Below, piece after piece: positions 54,978 through 64,000 of a stretch of DNA of 64,000 bases. Numbering within the stretch: the stretch's first letter is position 1; every line of letters begins with the position of its first letter. A model generated the notes under the pieces. The model worked only from the letters and a program-made list of their open reading frames with translations. It was not told the DNA's origin and searched no databases. This DNA comes from Chloroflexota bacterium (GTDB lineage: Bacteria; Chloroflexota; Dehalococcoidia; Tepidiformales; Tepidiformaceae): positions 111,025 through 175,024 of the forward strand of contig JACRBT010000016.1 in assembly GCA_016234445.1 (NCBI GenBank). Direction: 5' to 3'. Made by a program: the position numbers and the translations under genes.

Positions 54978-56825
54978 ATGACTAGGTCGAATTATTGGAC
55001 GCGCCGGCTTACGAGCGCACAGCTTTCGCGCCGCCGCTTCGTCGGCGGCGCCGCCGTGACAGGGGTCGGTGCTGCCGCGCTTGGCCTCGTTGGCTGCGGC
55101 GATGACGACGATGGCGAGGCCACGGCGACGACGGCCCCGGGCGGGTCACCGACCGCGCCAGGGGCGACGGCAACGCCGGCCCAGCAGGCCGTCGACGGCG
55201 GCATCCTGCGGAGCATCTGGCTCGGCGGCTCGCAGTTCGACTCGACGGACACCCACCGGGGTTTCCGCGACGAGACCTACTGGCTTTCCAACTACGTCCT
55301 CAACAAGATCATCCGCTACTCGAACCCCGATACGGGCGACGTCGAGGCGGACCTCGCCGAGAAGTGGGAAACCCCGGATTCCCAGACATACACTTTCACG
55401 ATCCGCAAGGATGTGAAGTGGCAGAACACGTCGCTCACCAACGGCCGGGCGCTTACCTCGAAAGACATCAAGTGGCACATCGAGCGCCAGCGTGACGCCA
55501 AGCTGGTCGATGGGACCGCGGTCCCGTTCCGGTTCCAGTCGGACTACACGGGGGTCACGGTCGAGACGCCCGATGACTACACCGTAAAACTCAAGCTCCC
55601 GGCACCGAACGGAGCCTTCCTCACCCGGATGGCTGCCTACTTTGCGACAGTCCCGAACCGGGAGACCGTGGAGAAGTACGAGAAGACCTACAACACCCTG
55701 ACCGAGGAGGCGATGCCGGCGACGGGCGCCTTCACGATCAAGAAGTGGCGAGCGAACGAGGACGTCTACGTCCAGAAGAACCCGCAGAACTTCCGCAAGG
55801 GTGAGCCTCACTTCGACGGCATGATCCTCCCTGTCGGCCTCTTTGCCGACCCGACGGCCGCCCGCCTCGCCTTCGAGCAGAAGCAGATCGACGCCTGGGC
55901 GTCGCCTGACGCGTCGGTGACGAAGTCGATCCTGGACGCCCACAAGGACTCGATGTACGAGGTCCTCACGGGTGTCGCGAACACGGTCTTCCTGCACCTG
56001 AACATGAACAACCAGTTCAAGGACGTCCGTCTTGTGCGGGCGATGAACATGGCGGTCGACCGGCGGCTGATGATCTCGACCTTCCACCAGGGCCTCGGCG
56101 CCGTCAGCGGCCCCGTGACCTGGCTGCAAGAAGGCTTTGCGGTCAAGCCGGAAGACCTGATCAAGTACCCCGGCTACCGGACGGACCGCCAACTGGAGAT
56201 CAAGGAAGCCCGCGAGCTCTGGACCGCCGGTGGCGGCCCCGCCCTGGGGGACGTCGACATCCGCGTCACCGACACCTGGCTTGGCCCTTACCCGGACACC
56301 AACCAGATCATGATCAAGATGTTCAACGAGGCTCTGGGCGTCACGCAGTTCAAGTCCACCAAGTGCACCTACAACGACGACATCATCCCGAACCTCGCGA
56401 ACGGGAAGTTCCCGAACTGGATGTCGTGGACGAGCCAGGTGAACTCGCCGGATCCGCGGAACGACCTCCTCAACACCTTCAACTCGAAGGGCAGCGGCAA
56501 CTTCCAGAAGGTGAACAACGCCGACCTGGACAAGCTGACCAACGACGCGATCCTGACATCCGACCTGACCAAGGCCCGGGACCTGACCCAGCAGGCTCAG
56601 AAGATCATCCTGGACAACGGCCACTTCGGGAACGTCGTCCTCTACAACTACATCAGCCGGGCGGCATACTGGAACTACCTGCACGGGAACTTCAAGACGA
56701 ATCCCTCCGCGGGGAAGGCCGCCGCCGGGTACAACATCTTCTCCGGGCACCTTGTCGCGAAGAACAGCTACCTGGACCCGAAGGACCCGTCCTACGGCGA
56801 CACCGTCAAGAACCGGTCGCTCTGA
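54978..56825 (+). CDS. Family 5 ABC solute-binding lipoprotein (Tat)
   Basis: 615 aa. The N-terminus NYWTRRLTSAQLSRRRFVGGA carries a twin-arginine motif (17-21) and a lipobox ending in Cys40 (LGLVGC), followed by an acidic Asp run. Peptide-binding-type features: ADLAEKWETPDSQTYTFTIRKDVKW, SKDIKWHIERQ, LVRAMNMAVDRRLMI. Followed at 55 nt by a permease pair, so this one is probably its cognate binding protein in one operon. Confidence 0.88.
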   Translation: MTRSNYWTRRLTSAQLSRRRFVGGAAVTGVGAAALGLVGCGDDDDGEATATTAPGGSPTAPGATATPAQQAVDGGILRSIWLGGSQFDSTDTHRGFRDETYWLSNYVLNKIIRYSNPDTGDVEADLAEKWETPDSQTYTFTIRKDVKWQNTSLTNGRALTSKDIKWHIERQRDAKLVDGTAVPFRFQSDYTGVTVETPDDYTVKLKLPAPNGAFLTRMAAYFATVPNRETVEKYEKTYNTLTEEAMPATGAFTIKKWRANEDVYVQKNPQNFRKGEPHFDGMILPVGLFADPTAARLAFEQKQIDAWASPDASVTKSILDAHKDSMYEVLTGVANTVFLHLNMNNQFKDVRLVRAMNMAVDRRLMISTFHQGLGAVSGPVTWLQEGFAVKPEDLIKYPGYRTDRQLEIKEARELWTAGGGPALGDVDIRVTDTWLGPYPDTNQIMIKMFNEALGVTQFKSTKCTYNDDIIPNLANGKFPNWMSWTSQVNSPDPRNDLLNTFNSKGSGNFQKVNNADLDKLTNDAILTSDLTKARDLTQQAQKIILDNGHFGNVVLYNYISRAAYWNYLHGNFKTNPSAGKAAAGYNIFSGHLVAKNSYLDPKDPSYGDTVKNRSL

Positions 56826-56880
56826 TCCCGGGCCGTAAGGCCTGACTGAACGGCGAAACCACGATACTGGAGGAGGGGCG

Positions 56881-57840
56881 TTGACCAACTACATCATCCG
56901 TCGATTGTTGCTCAACGTCCTCGTCCTCTGGTTCGTGGCGACGCTGGTTTTCGTGGCGACGCACGCGCTTCCCAGCGACTTCGCCGAGAAGCGCGTCGCG
57001 TCCAGTTTCTCGCTCACGGACCAGACCGAGGCGATCAAGTTCGCCCGCGAGCAACTGGGCACCGACAAGCCTCTCTGGTACCAGTACGGGAAGTTCATGG
57101 GCGAGCTCTCCCGGGGGGACCTGGGGACGTCCTACGAGACCTCGAAGTCCACCTGGTCCGAACTCGGCGACCGGCTGCCCTCAACCCTCGAACTTGGGAG
57201 CCTCATTGTCCTGGTCTCGTTCTCCCTCAGCATCCCGATTGGGATTATCAGCGCGGTGAAGCAGGACACGTGGATCGACTACGTCCTCCGTGCGTTCTCG
57301 ATCCTCGGGGTGGCGATGCCGGTGTTCTTTGCCGCGCTGTTGATGGCGCTCTTTGTGGTGAGATTCTCCCTGTTCGAGATCGACGTCGTGGGCAGGCCGC
57401 ACTTCTGGACGGACCCGGAGGCGGCAGCCAAGCTCTACGTCGTCCCCGCGCTCGCTGGCGGCGTTTCGGGGGGTGCGGGGATCATGCGCATCCTGCGTTC
57501 CCAGATGCTCGAGGTGATGCGGCAGGACTACATCCGCACGGCCCGGGCGAAGGGCCTGCAGGACTCGAAAGTCTGGGTCCGGCACGCGATGAAGAACGCG
57601 ATGCTGCCGGTGCTGACCGTGATGGGGCTCACCCTCAGCGGCATCGTCGGAGGGCAGATCATCCTGGAGAACATGTTCAACATCCAGGGCATCGGACGGT
57701 TCCTGTTCACCAGCCTCAACACGCGTGACTTCCCGCCGTTCCAGGGGACGGTGCTCATCATCGGCTTCGTTATCGTCACGACAAACCTGGCGGTCGACGT
57801 GGTGTATGCCTGGCTCGACCCCCGGATTCGCTACACGTAG
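56881..57840 (+). CDS. DppB-type ABC transporter permease
   Basis: 319 aa, TTG start after GGAGGAGGGG. Six transmembrane segments, the N-terminal LNVLVLWFVATLVFV-type helix and the EAA loop RQDYIRTARAKGLQDSKVWVRHAMKNAMLPVL typical of dipeptide/nickel permeases. Forms the channel with the next gene. 17 nt separate them. Confidence 0.92.
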   Translation: MTNYIIRRLLLNVLVLWFVATLVFVATHALPSDFAEKRVASSFSLTDQTEAIKFAREQLGTDKPLWYQYGKFMGELSRGDLGTSYETSKSTWSELGDRLPSTLELGSLIVLVSFSLSIPIGIISAVKQDTWIDYVLRAFSILGVAMPVFFAALLMALFVVRFSLFEIDVVGRPHFWTDPEAAAKLYVVPALAGGVSGGAGIMRILRSQMLEVMRQDYIRTARAKGLQDSKVWVRHAMKNAMLPVLTVMGLTLSGIVGGQIILENMFNIQGIGRFLFTSLNTRDFPPFQGTVLIIGFVIVTTNLAVDVVYAWLDPRIRYT

Positions 57841-57857
57841 GCCCATGGAGACCCGCT

Positions 57858-58859
57858 TTGGCCAACCTTGAGCAACCTGCCGTCCTCTCCTCGGCTTTCC
57901 CCATTGACTACCGCAAGAAGCGGACGGTCGGCAGCGTCTTGCGGACCATGGCGAGACTCGGGCGCCGGAACAAGCTGGGCGCGTTTGGCGTGGTCCTCGT
58001 CGTCGTCATTCTCGGCGTGGCCATCTTCTCGCCGATTGTCCAGCGCTACGGCGACACGCAGCGGTTCGAGACGGCAAACCCGGACTTCAACCCCACGGCG
58101 AATCCCCTGGACATCGCGGCCAACCCGGAGAAGCAGCTCGGTTCGCCGACCATCCTGACTCGCTACGCGGACCCGTTCACCGGCGACCACTGGCTGGGCA
58201 CGGACCAGTTCGGTCGCGACATCTACGCGCGGATCGTGGTGGGGGCGCGCCTGGCGGTGATCATCGGCATCGGGGCGTCGCTCATTGCCGTGGTCGCCGG
58301 GACGGTGGTGGGGATCATCTCGGGTTACTTCGGCGGGAAGCTTGACCTGATGCTGCAGCGGTTCGTTGACTCTATCCAGGCGTTCCCGGGGCTTGTCCTG
58401 CTCATGCTGATCGTCTCGATCATGGATGAGCCGAACCTGGCACTGACGGTCGCGGCGCTGGGCTTCCTGGGCTTCGCCTCGTCCGTGCGGATCGTCCGTT
58501 CGGCCGTCCTTTCCGTGTCCCAGATGTCGTATGTGGAAGCGGCCCGGTCCTACGGCGCGCGCGACGTACGGATCATGGCGCGGCACGTGCTCCCGAACAT
58601 CGTCGCCCCGGTCCTGGTCATCTTCTCGATCAGCATCGGCCTCTACATCCTCGCGGAGGCGTCGCTCTCGTTCCTCGGCCTTGGGCCGCAGGACAAGACG
58701 ACCTGGGGGAAGATGGTCAATGCGGGCCGCCAGGCGGTCGACGTCCACCCGTGGGAGTCGGTGTTCTCGGGGGCGGCGATCACCCTGACGGTGCTGGCCT
58801 TCAACCTGGCGGGCGATGCGCTCCGCGACGAACTGGACCCACGCCTGCGCGGACGCTGA
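57858..58859 (+). CDS. DppC-type ABC transporter permease
   Basis: 333 aa, TTG start. Cytoplasmic N-terminus, then helices with HWLGTDQFGRDIYARIVVGARLAVIIG (the OppC/DppC-specific phrase) and the EAA loop SYVEAARSYGARDVRIMARHVLPNIVAPVLV. No ATPase gene follows, so the ATP-binding subunits must be encoded elsewhere or be shared among systems. A hairpin follows. Confidence 0.92.
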   Translation: MANLEQPAVLSSAFPIDYRKKRTVGSVLRTMARLGRRNKLGAFGVVLVVVILGVAIFSPIVQRYGDTQRFETANPDFNPTANPLDIAANPEKQLGSPTILTRYADPFTGDHWLGTDQFGRDIYARIVVGARLAVIIGIGASLIAVVAGTVVGIISGYFGGKLDLMLQRFVDSIQAFPGLVLLMLIVSIMDEPNLALTVAALGFLGFASSVRIVRSAVLSVSQMSYVEAARSYGARDVRIMARHVLPNIVAPVLVIFSISIGLYILAEASLSFLGLGPQDKTTWGKMVNAGRQAVDVHPWESVFSGAAITLTVLAFNLAGDALRDELDPRLRGR

Positions 58860-58904
58860 CCACAGGGACGCGGTCCCTCGCCCTCTCCCGCTTCCAGCGA
58901 ACCG

Positions 58905-58932
58905 GACCGCCCTGCACCTTCGACGGGCGGTC
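58905..58932 (+). terminator. Hairpin after the permease pair
   Basis: GACCGCCC pairs with GGGCGGTC around a 12-nt loop, followed by TGTGTCT. The next 160 nt are AT-richer and hold the unresolved promoter of the 59097 gene; TATAGA at 58984 is a weak candidate. Confidence 0.5.
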
Positions 58933-59096
58933 TGTGTCTACGAATGGTCGACCTACCGTTCGGTAAGCGCCGTCGATGGCACCTATAGAACCTTTCAACA
59001 ATATGTGAACGTCGTTCGATTTTGCGATCCCGTTCGAGTTTCCCACCGTAGAGTAGGCGGACCTCGCAGATTCCGGGGTTCCGAAAGGTTGGGGAG

Positions 59097-60899
59097 ATGG
59101 CTGATTCGAACTACTGGGTGAAGCGGCTCCATGGCAGCCGCCTGTCGCGGAGGCATTTTGTCGGCGGCGCTGCCGCGACCGGTGTGGGCGCCGCGGCGCT
59201 CGGCATCGTTGGGTGCGGCGACGACGACGACGATGGCGGAGCCACCACCGGCCCCGGTGGTTCGCCGACCTCCGGGGCGACGGCAGCGCCCTCCGGGCCG
59301 CAAAAGGGCGGCGTCGCTCGCTTCAGCAGTTCGAACAACACCTACGACACTTTCGACGTCGACCGGAGCCGGTTCTCGCCGTTCGCGGTCCTCGTTGGCT
59401 ATACGCAGCATGGGATCGTCCAGTGGTCGAGCTTCGGCGAGGGGAAGATCGGGCCCGGCTTCGCGGAGAGCTGGGAGACACCGGACAAGTCGACCTACGT
59501 CTTCAAGATCAAGAAGGGCCTGCTCTGGCACGACAAGGCGCCGGTGAACGGCCGGGCGGCGACGGCCAAGGACGCGGCCGCGTTCATCCTCCGGAACAAG
59601 AACGGGAAGACGCTTGACGGCGCGGACGACATCAACTTTTACCGCAAGCCGCTGTTCTCGATCGTGGACAAGGCCGAGGCGGTGGACGACAGCACCCTGA
59701 AGGTGACGCTGACGGCCCCGAACCCGTTCCTCCTGAACCTCCTCGCCGGCTCGTATTCGAAGGTGCAGGCGCCGGAGGCGGTCGCGAAGTTCGAGAAGGA
59801 CTACGCCAAGCCTTCGGCGGACATGATCATCGGGACCGGGCCGTACACGCTGAACGCCTTCAAGTCCGAAGGCAGCGCGACCATCCGGCGGTTCGAGAAG
59901 TCGGTCTACCCCGTGAACCCGGATGGCCTCGACTACGTGCCGCTCTTTACGGACGAGGCCGCCCTCCAGGCCGCCTTCGAGCAGAAGCAGATCGACTCCT
60001 ACGGGCCCCGGCAAAAGGCGATCCTCGACGACCTGAAGAAGCGCTACGAGGGAAAGATCTACGAGAAGCCGGTGTTCTCGGCGAACCCGATGGCGGGGAC
60101 CTACTTCGGCGGGACCAAGCCCTGGAGCGACCCGAACCTGATCGGGGCGATCTTCCGGACGATCGACCGGCGGGCGCTGATCCAGCAGATGTTCCAGGGC
60201 CGCGGGGTCATCTCGACCCAACCCCCGCCAACCCAGGCAGCCTTCACGATCGCGGAGAAGGAACTGGCCACGTTCCCGGGCTACCTGGAGGACCGCGCCA
60301 AGGACCTTGCCGAGGCGAAGGCGATGTGGGCAGCCGGTGGCGGGGCCGCCCTCGGCGAGATCACGGTGGACATCCCGGACATCTGGGAGGGCGCCTACAG
60401 CGGCGTGAGCGCGATCATCACGAAGCAGCTGAAGGACAACCTCGGCAACGACTTCAAGGCGAAGATCGAACCCTACGCGACGATCACGACGAAGATCATC
60501 AAGGCGGAGTACGGGAACGGGAAGAACGCCGTCTGGTACGGCTGGATCACAGAGCTGACCGACCTCGAACCGAGCCAGCTCATCATCCAGAACCACAACT
60601 CCAAGAGCCCGCAGTTCGCCGCTTATGCGGTGAAGTCGGACAAGGTGGACGAGTACACGAACGCCTTGAACACGGAGTTCGACATCGCCAAGCGCCAGGA
60701 GCTGTGCAAGAACGCGGCCCGCGAGCTGACGAAGCTGAACGGGGCCGGCGTGCCCTACCTGATGGTCAACATCAACAACAACCTCTACTGGAACTACTAC
60801 AAGGCCGGGGAGGCCCAGCCCTTCATCACCTCGCCGAACTTTGGCCGGGACGTGTACTTCGACCAGAAGGACCCGACCTGGACGGGCCGGCCGGCCTGA
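59097..60899 (+). CDS. Family 5 ABC solute-binding lipoprotein (tandem copy A)
   Basis: 600 aa with Tat motif SRRHFVGGA (RR at 18-19) and lipobox Cys40. The mature part is very close to the next two genes: GKIGPGFAESWETPDKS, KKGLLWHDKAPVNGRAATAKDAAAFILRNK, EQKQID...PRQKAILDDLKKRYEGKIYEKPVFSANPMAGTY, IFRTIDRRALIQQMFQG. The phrase order is that of peptide-type family 5 binding proteins. Ligand unknown. Confidence 0.88.
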   Translation: MADSNYWVKRLHGSRLSRRHFVGGAAATGVGAAALGIVGCGDDDDDGGATTGPGGSPTSGATAAPSGPQKGGVARFSSSNNTYDTFDVDRSRFSPFAVLVGYTQHGIVQWSSFGEGKIGPGFAESWETPDKSTYVFKIKKGLLWHDKAPVNGRAATAKDAAAFILRNKNGKTLDGADDINFYRKPLFSIVDKAEAVDDSTLKVTLTAPNPFLLNLLAGSYSKVQAPEAVAKFEKDYAKPSADMIIGTGPYTLNAFKSEGSATIRRFEKSVYPVNPDGLDYVPLFTDEAALQAAFEQKQIDSYGPRQKAILDDLKKRYEGKIYEKPVFSANPMAGTYFGGTKPWSDPNLIGAIFRTIDRRALIQQMFQGRGVISTQPPPTQAAFTIAEKELATFPGYLEDRAKDLAEAKAMWAAGGGAALGEITVDIPDIWEGAYSGVSAIITKQLKDNLGNDFKAKIEPYATITTKIIKAEYGNGKNAVWYGWITELTDLEPSQLIIQNHNSKSPQFAAYAVKSDKVDEYTNALNTEFDIAKRQELCKNAARELTKLNGAGVPYLMVNINNNLYWNYYKAGEAQPFITSPNFGRDVYFDQKDPTWTGRPA

Positions 60900-60962
60900 C
60901 GCGACTCCCCCCTGGAGGGGGCAACTTCACCTGAACTTCCCTTCTTCGGAAGGGACCCTCGG

Positions 60963-61003
60963 CCCCGGGGCTGGCACCGCACCGCCAGCCCCGGGGTTTT
61001 TCT
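60963..61003 (+). terminator. Intrinsic terminator after copy A
   Basis: CCCCGGGGCTGGC pairs perfectly with GCCAGCCCCGGGG around ACCGCACC, then TTTTTC. Two smaller hairpins precede it. Confidence 0.85.
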
Positions 61004-61023
61004 TGCGTTTGCCAATTTGGGGA

Positions 61024-61051
61024 TTGACGCGCGGCACTCAGAGGGTAGGAT
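61024..61051 (+). promoter_or_regulatory. Promoter of tandem copy B
   Basis: TTGACG (61024-61029), 16-nt spacer, TAGGAT (61046-61051). The leader carries CTATC/GATAG (61066-61093) and GACCTG/CAGGTC inverted repeats. Confidence 0.7.
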
Positions 61052-61143
61052 GCCAGCAATCCGGTCTATCACCCACATCGTAAACACCGATAGGTCGGGT
61101 CAGACCTGCACAGGTCAGAACTTTGAGGGGGTTCGTTTAGGAC

Positions 61144-62955
61144 ATGGCAGACAACTACTGGGTCAAGCGGCTGGAGGGCAGCCGCCTATCGAGGCGCCGG
61201 TTCGTTGGCGGTGCGGCCACGGCTGGCGCCGGCGCAGCTGGCCTCGCGCTGGTGGGCTGCGGCGGCGACGATGACGACGACGAAGGCGGCGAAACCGCCA
61301 CCACAGCCCCGGGCGGCTCGCCCACCGTAGCCGCAACAGCCACGAAGGCGGGGCCGCAGAAGGGCGGGGTTGCCCGCTTTAGCAGCGCCAACAACACCTG
61401 GGACACGTTCGACTCCGACCGGAGCCGGTTCACGCCGTTTGCGGTGCTCATCGGCTACACCCAGCACGGGATCGTGCAATGGGGAAGCTTCACCGAAGGC
61501 AAGATCGGCCCGGGCTTCGCGGAGAGCTGGGAGACGCCGGACAAGTCGACGTACGTCTTCAAGATCAAGAAGGGCCTGCTCTGGCACGACAAGGCGCCGG
61601 TGAACGGCCGGGCCGCGACGGCCAAGGATGCCGCCGCGTTCATCCTCCGGAACAAGGCCGGCAAGACGCTGGACGGCGCGGACGACGTCAACTTCTACCG
61701 CAAGGCCAGCTTCGCGATGGTCGACAAGGCCGAGGCGGTGGACGACAGCACGCTGAAGGTGACGCTGACAGCGCCGAGCCCGTTCCTCTTCGGGCTGCTC
61801 GCCGCCTCGTACTGCAAGGTGCAAGCTCCCGAGGCGATCGCGAAGTTCGAGAAGGAGTACCAGAAGTTCTCGGCCGACCAGATCATCGGGACGGGCAACT
61901 TCACCCTGAATTCGTTCACGGCGGAAGGGAAGCTCAGCTTCCGGCGGTTCGAGAAGTCGGTCTACCCGGTGAACCCGGACGGGATCGACTACGTGCCGCT
62001 GTTCACGGACGAGGCCGCCCTCCAGGCTGCCTTCGAGCAGAAGCAGATCGACGCCTACAGCCCGCGGCAGAAGGCGATCCTCGACGACCTGAAAAAGCGC
62101 TACGAGGGGAAGATCTACGAGAAGCCCGTGTTCTCGGCGAACCCGATGGCGGGGACCTACTACGGCGGGGCCAAGCCCTGGAGCGACCCGAACCTGATCG
62201 GGGCGATCTTCCGGACGATTGACCGGCGGGCCATGATCCAGCAGATGTTCCAGGGGCGGGCCGTGCTTTCAGCAGCCCCGCCGCCGACGCAGCAGGCCTT
62301 CACGATCGCGGAGAAGGAACTGATCACGTTCCCGGGTTACCTGGAGGACCGTGCGAAGGACCTTGCCGAGGCGAAGGCGATGTGGGCAGCCGGAGGCGGC
62401 CCGGCCCTCGGCGAGATCACGATCGACATCCCGGACATCTGGGAAGGCGCCTACTCGGGCATCAGCGCCATCCTCACGAAGCAGCTGAAGGACAACCTCG
62501 GGAACGACTTCAAGGCGAAGATCGAGCCGTACTCGACGATCACCACGAAGATCCTGAAGCTGGAGTACGGGAACGGCAAGAACAACATCTGGTATGGCTG
62601 GATCAGCGAACTCCAGGACATCGAACCGAGCCAGAGCATGTTCCGGACCTACAACTCGACCCAGCCGCAGTTCGCGGCCTACGGTGTCAAGTCGGACAAG
62701 GTGGACGAGTACACGAACGCCTTGAACTCCGAGTTCGACATCACCAAGCGCCAGGAGCTGAGCAAGAACATCGCCCGCGAGCTCATCAAGATCAACGGGG
62801 CCGGCATCCCCTACAACCTGGTGAACATCGAAAACGTCCTTTACTGGAACTACTACAAGACGGGCGAGAGCGTGCCGTTCGTGACGGCGCCGAACTTCGG
62901 CCGGGACGTGTACTTCGACCAGAAGGACCCGACCTGGACGGGCCGCCCGGCCTGA
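61144..62955 (+). CDS. Family 5 ABC solute-binding lipoprotein (tandem copy B)
   Basis: 603 aa, Tat motif SRRRFVGGA and lipobox Cys39. Nearly the same as copy A over the mature region; differences cluster in the linker (residues 40-75) and in loops such as ANNTWDTFDSDRSRFTPF. Its own promoter and terminator make it a single-gene unit. Probably arose by duplication with copies A and C. Confidence 0.88.
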   Translation: MADNYWVKRLEGSRLSRRRFVGGAATAGAGAAGLALVGCGGDDDDDEGGETATTAPGGSPTVAATATKAGPQKGGVARFSSANNTWDTFDSDRSRFTPFAVLIGYTQHGIVQWGSFTEGKIGPGFAESWETPDKSTYVFKIKKGLLWHDKAPVNGRAATAKDAAAFILRNKAGKTLDGADDVNFYRKASFAMVDKAEAVDDSTLKVTLTAPSPFLFGLLAASYCKVQAPEAIAKFEKEYQKFSADQIIGTGNFTLNSFTAEGKLSFRRFEKSVYPVNPDGIDYVPLFTDEAALQAAFEQKQIDAYSPRQKAILDDLKKRYEGKIYEKPVFSANPMAGTYYGGAKPWSDPNLIGAIFRTIDRRAMIQQMFQGRAVLSAAPPPTQQAFTIAEKELITFPGYLEDRAKDLAEAKAMWAAGGGPALGEITIDIPDIWEGAYSGISAILTKQLKDNLGNDFKAKIEPYSTITTKILKLEYGNGKNNIWYGWISELQDIEPSQSMFRTYNSTQPQFAAYGVKSDKVDEYTNALNSEFDITKRQELSKNIARELIKINGAGIPYNLVNIENVLYWNYYKTGESVPFVTAPNFGRDVYFDQKDPTWTGRPA

Positions 62956-63015
62956 CCTCCCTCCCCCCGGAGGGGGCAAGCACACCTGAACTCCCTTCCC
63001 CGGAAGGGACCCCTG

Positions 63016-63049
63016 ACCGGGGCTGGCACCGCACCGCCAGCCCCGGTTT
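63016..63049 (+). terminator. Intrinsic terminator after copy B
   Basis: ACCGGGGCTGGC pairs with GCCAGCCCCGGT around ACCGCACC, the same loop as after copy A, then TTTC. Confidence 0.75.
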
Positions 63050-63128
63050 CTCGATCTCGCCCCGGGAGGTGACGTGCAGCGACCGCCTCGGCCTCGTTCA
63101 ACGCGACCCCGACCTCGAAACTTGGGGG

Positions 63129-63156
63129 TTGACGCCCGGCGCCGAGGGGGTAGGAT
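63129..63156 (+). promoter_or_regulatory. Promoter of tandem copy C
   Basis: TTGACG (63129-63134), 16-nt spacer, TAGGAT (63151-63156), the same as copy B. A CCTATC/GATAGG inverted repeat (63172-63201) lies in the leader. Confidence 0.7.
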
Positions 63157-63236
63157 TGCCCCCCAATCCAACCTATCAGCACTATCGTAAACATCGATAG
63201 GTCGGATCAAAGACTTCGAGGGGGTTGTTCAGGGAC

Positions 63237-64000
63237 ATGAAGGATAACTACTGGGTGAGGCGGCTGGAGAGCAGCCGCCTGTCGAGGCGCCGGTTCGTTG
63301 GCGGTGCGGCCACGGCTGGCGTCGGCGCAGCTGGGCTCGCACTGGTCGGCTGCGGTGATGACGACGACGACGAAGCCGCAACTGCCACCACCGGCCCCGC
63401 AGGATCGCCAACGGTGGCCGCGACAGCCACGAAGGCGGGGCCGCAGAAGGGTGGGGTTGCCCGCTTCAGCAGCGCCAACAACACGTGGGACACGTTCGAC
63501 TCCGACCGGAGCCGGTTCTCGCCGTTCGCGACGCTCATCGGCTTTACGATGCACGGCATCGTCCAGTGGGCGAGCTTCGAGCAGGGCAAGATCGGCCCAG
63601 GGTTCGCCGAGAGCTGGGAGACGCCGGACAAGTCGACGGCCGTCTTCAAGGTGAAGAAGGGCCTGCTCTGGCACGACAAGGCGCCGGTGAACGGCCGGGC
63701 CGCGACAGCCAAAGACGCCGCCAACATGATCATGCGCAACAAAACCGGGAAGACGCTCGACGGCGCGGACGACATCAACTTCTACCGGAAGGCGAACTTC
63801 GCCTTCATCGACAAGGCCGAGGCGGTGGACGACAGCACCCTCAAGGTGACGATGTCGACGCCGAACCCGTTCCTCATGAACCTGCTGGCCAGCTCGTACG
63901 TGAAGGTGCAGGCGCCGGAGGCGATCGCGAAGTTCGAGAAGGACTACCAGAAGTTCTCGGCGGACCAGATCATCGGGACGGGCAACTTCACGCTGAACAC
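63237..64000 (+). CDS. Family 5 ABC solute-binding lipoprotein (tandem copy C), cut by window end
   Basis: ATG at 63237; 254 codons present. Same N-terminal Tat/lipobox plan (Cys39) and the same mature sequence start as copies A and B (GPQKGGVARFSSANNTWDTFDSDRSRFSPF). Some loop changes, such as FTMHGIVQWASFEQGK. The gene runs out of the window. Confidence 0.88.
   Translation, partial: MKDNYWVRRLESSRLSRRRFVGGAATAGVGAAGLALVGCGDDDDDEAATATTGPAGSPTVAATATKAGPQKGGVARFSSANNTWDTFDSDRSRFSPFATLIGFTMHGIVQWASFEQGKIGPGFAESWETPDKSTAVFKVKKGLLWHDKAPVNGRAATAKDAANMIMRNKTGKTLDGADDINFYRKANFAFIDKAEAVDDSTLKVTMSTPNPFLMNLLASSYVKVQAPEAIAKFEKDYQKFSADQIIGTGNFTLN

Noticed and set aside
59008..59020. LexA-like GAAC-GTC-GTTC upstream of a binding-protein gene
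   Set aside because: Spacer is 3 nt rather than 4 and the gene is not repair-related.

Overview
The window is GC-rich bacterial chromosome with no rRNA, tRNA, IS element or CRISPR array that I could find. Gene content suggests a Chloroflexota bacterium, possibly Dehalococcoidia/Tepidiformia-like. The pointers are an F420-type LLM oxidoreductase, many Tat-exported lipoprotein solute-binding proteins with a shared NYW-(V/T)-(K/R)-RL...SRR start, ResB plus thioredoxin, and a lineage that uses AddAB-type helicase-nucleases. This placement is inference. Promoters are unusually readable. Many genes have a TAnnnT -10 hexamer exactly 6 nt before the start codon, which implies leaderless mRNAs, and this helped fix several starts (mutM, ligA, mfd, the LuxR-SH3 regulator, the DUF192 lipoprotein, a 54-aa small protein).

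Layout. 1-6.4 kb: tail of an acyl-CoA dehydrogenase, then a minus-strand export cassette (MacB-like permease, ATPase, adaptor, two paralogous lipoproteins, a 40-aa micro-ORF), then an SH3b/beta-propeller membrane-anchored protein. The cassette sits between two copies of the dehydrogenase gene's 3' end. 6.4-12.7 kb: addB-addA. 12.8-19.8 kb: metabolic and repair genes (MBL hydrolase, HpcH/HpaI-type lyase, phosphatase, MutM-type glycosylase, Cas4-like nuclease, LLM oxidoreductase, lipoprotein). 19.85-22.2 kb: thioredoxin-ResB cytochrome c assembly pair. 22.2-23.5 kb: a 57-aa protein gene, a promoter-to-terminator non-coding region and a DUF192 lipoprotein. 23.5-27.6 kb: SDR, class II aldolase, HhH-PHP protein and a LuxR-TM-SH3b regulator. 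27.6-33.4 kb: minus-strand cyclase, MFS, DinB, thioesterase and ligA. 33.5-36.9 kb: hisH-hisA-hisF-hisI-ribD-like operon. 36.9-38.8 kb: accessory island with a VapBC-type pair and a DUF3800 protein. 39.1-44.5 kb: uvrA, a small gene and a two-gene operon ending in a uracil-DNA-glycosylase-like protein. 44.6-49.3 kb: hydrolase, acrylyl-CoA reductase-like and small genes, interspersed with phase-locked 7-nt repeats. 49.4-52.8 kb: mfd. 52.9-64 kb: five family-5 solute-binding protein genes and one DppBC-type permease pair. The last three binding-protein genes are tandem near-copies; two of them carry clearly their own promoter and terminator.

The strongest new signal is regulatory. The palindrome GCGACA-N5-TGTCGC occurs four times, each between genes. 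In three cases a TAnnnT hexamer follows at exactly 10 nt: upstream of addB-addA, of the tandem-module/UDG-like operon, and of the 57-aa protein gene. The fourth lies upstream of uvrA, which also has a Gram-positive-type LexA box. This geometry matches the actinobacterial RecA/LexA-independent, PafBC-dependent damage promoter (TTGTCRGTG-N8-TAnnnT, recalled from the literature). The window therefore probably exposes part of a DNA-damage regulon in this lineage that includes a hitherto unnamed two-gene repair operon (42628-44539).
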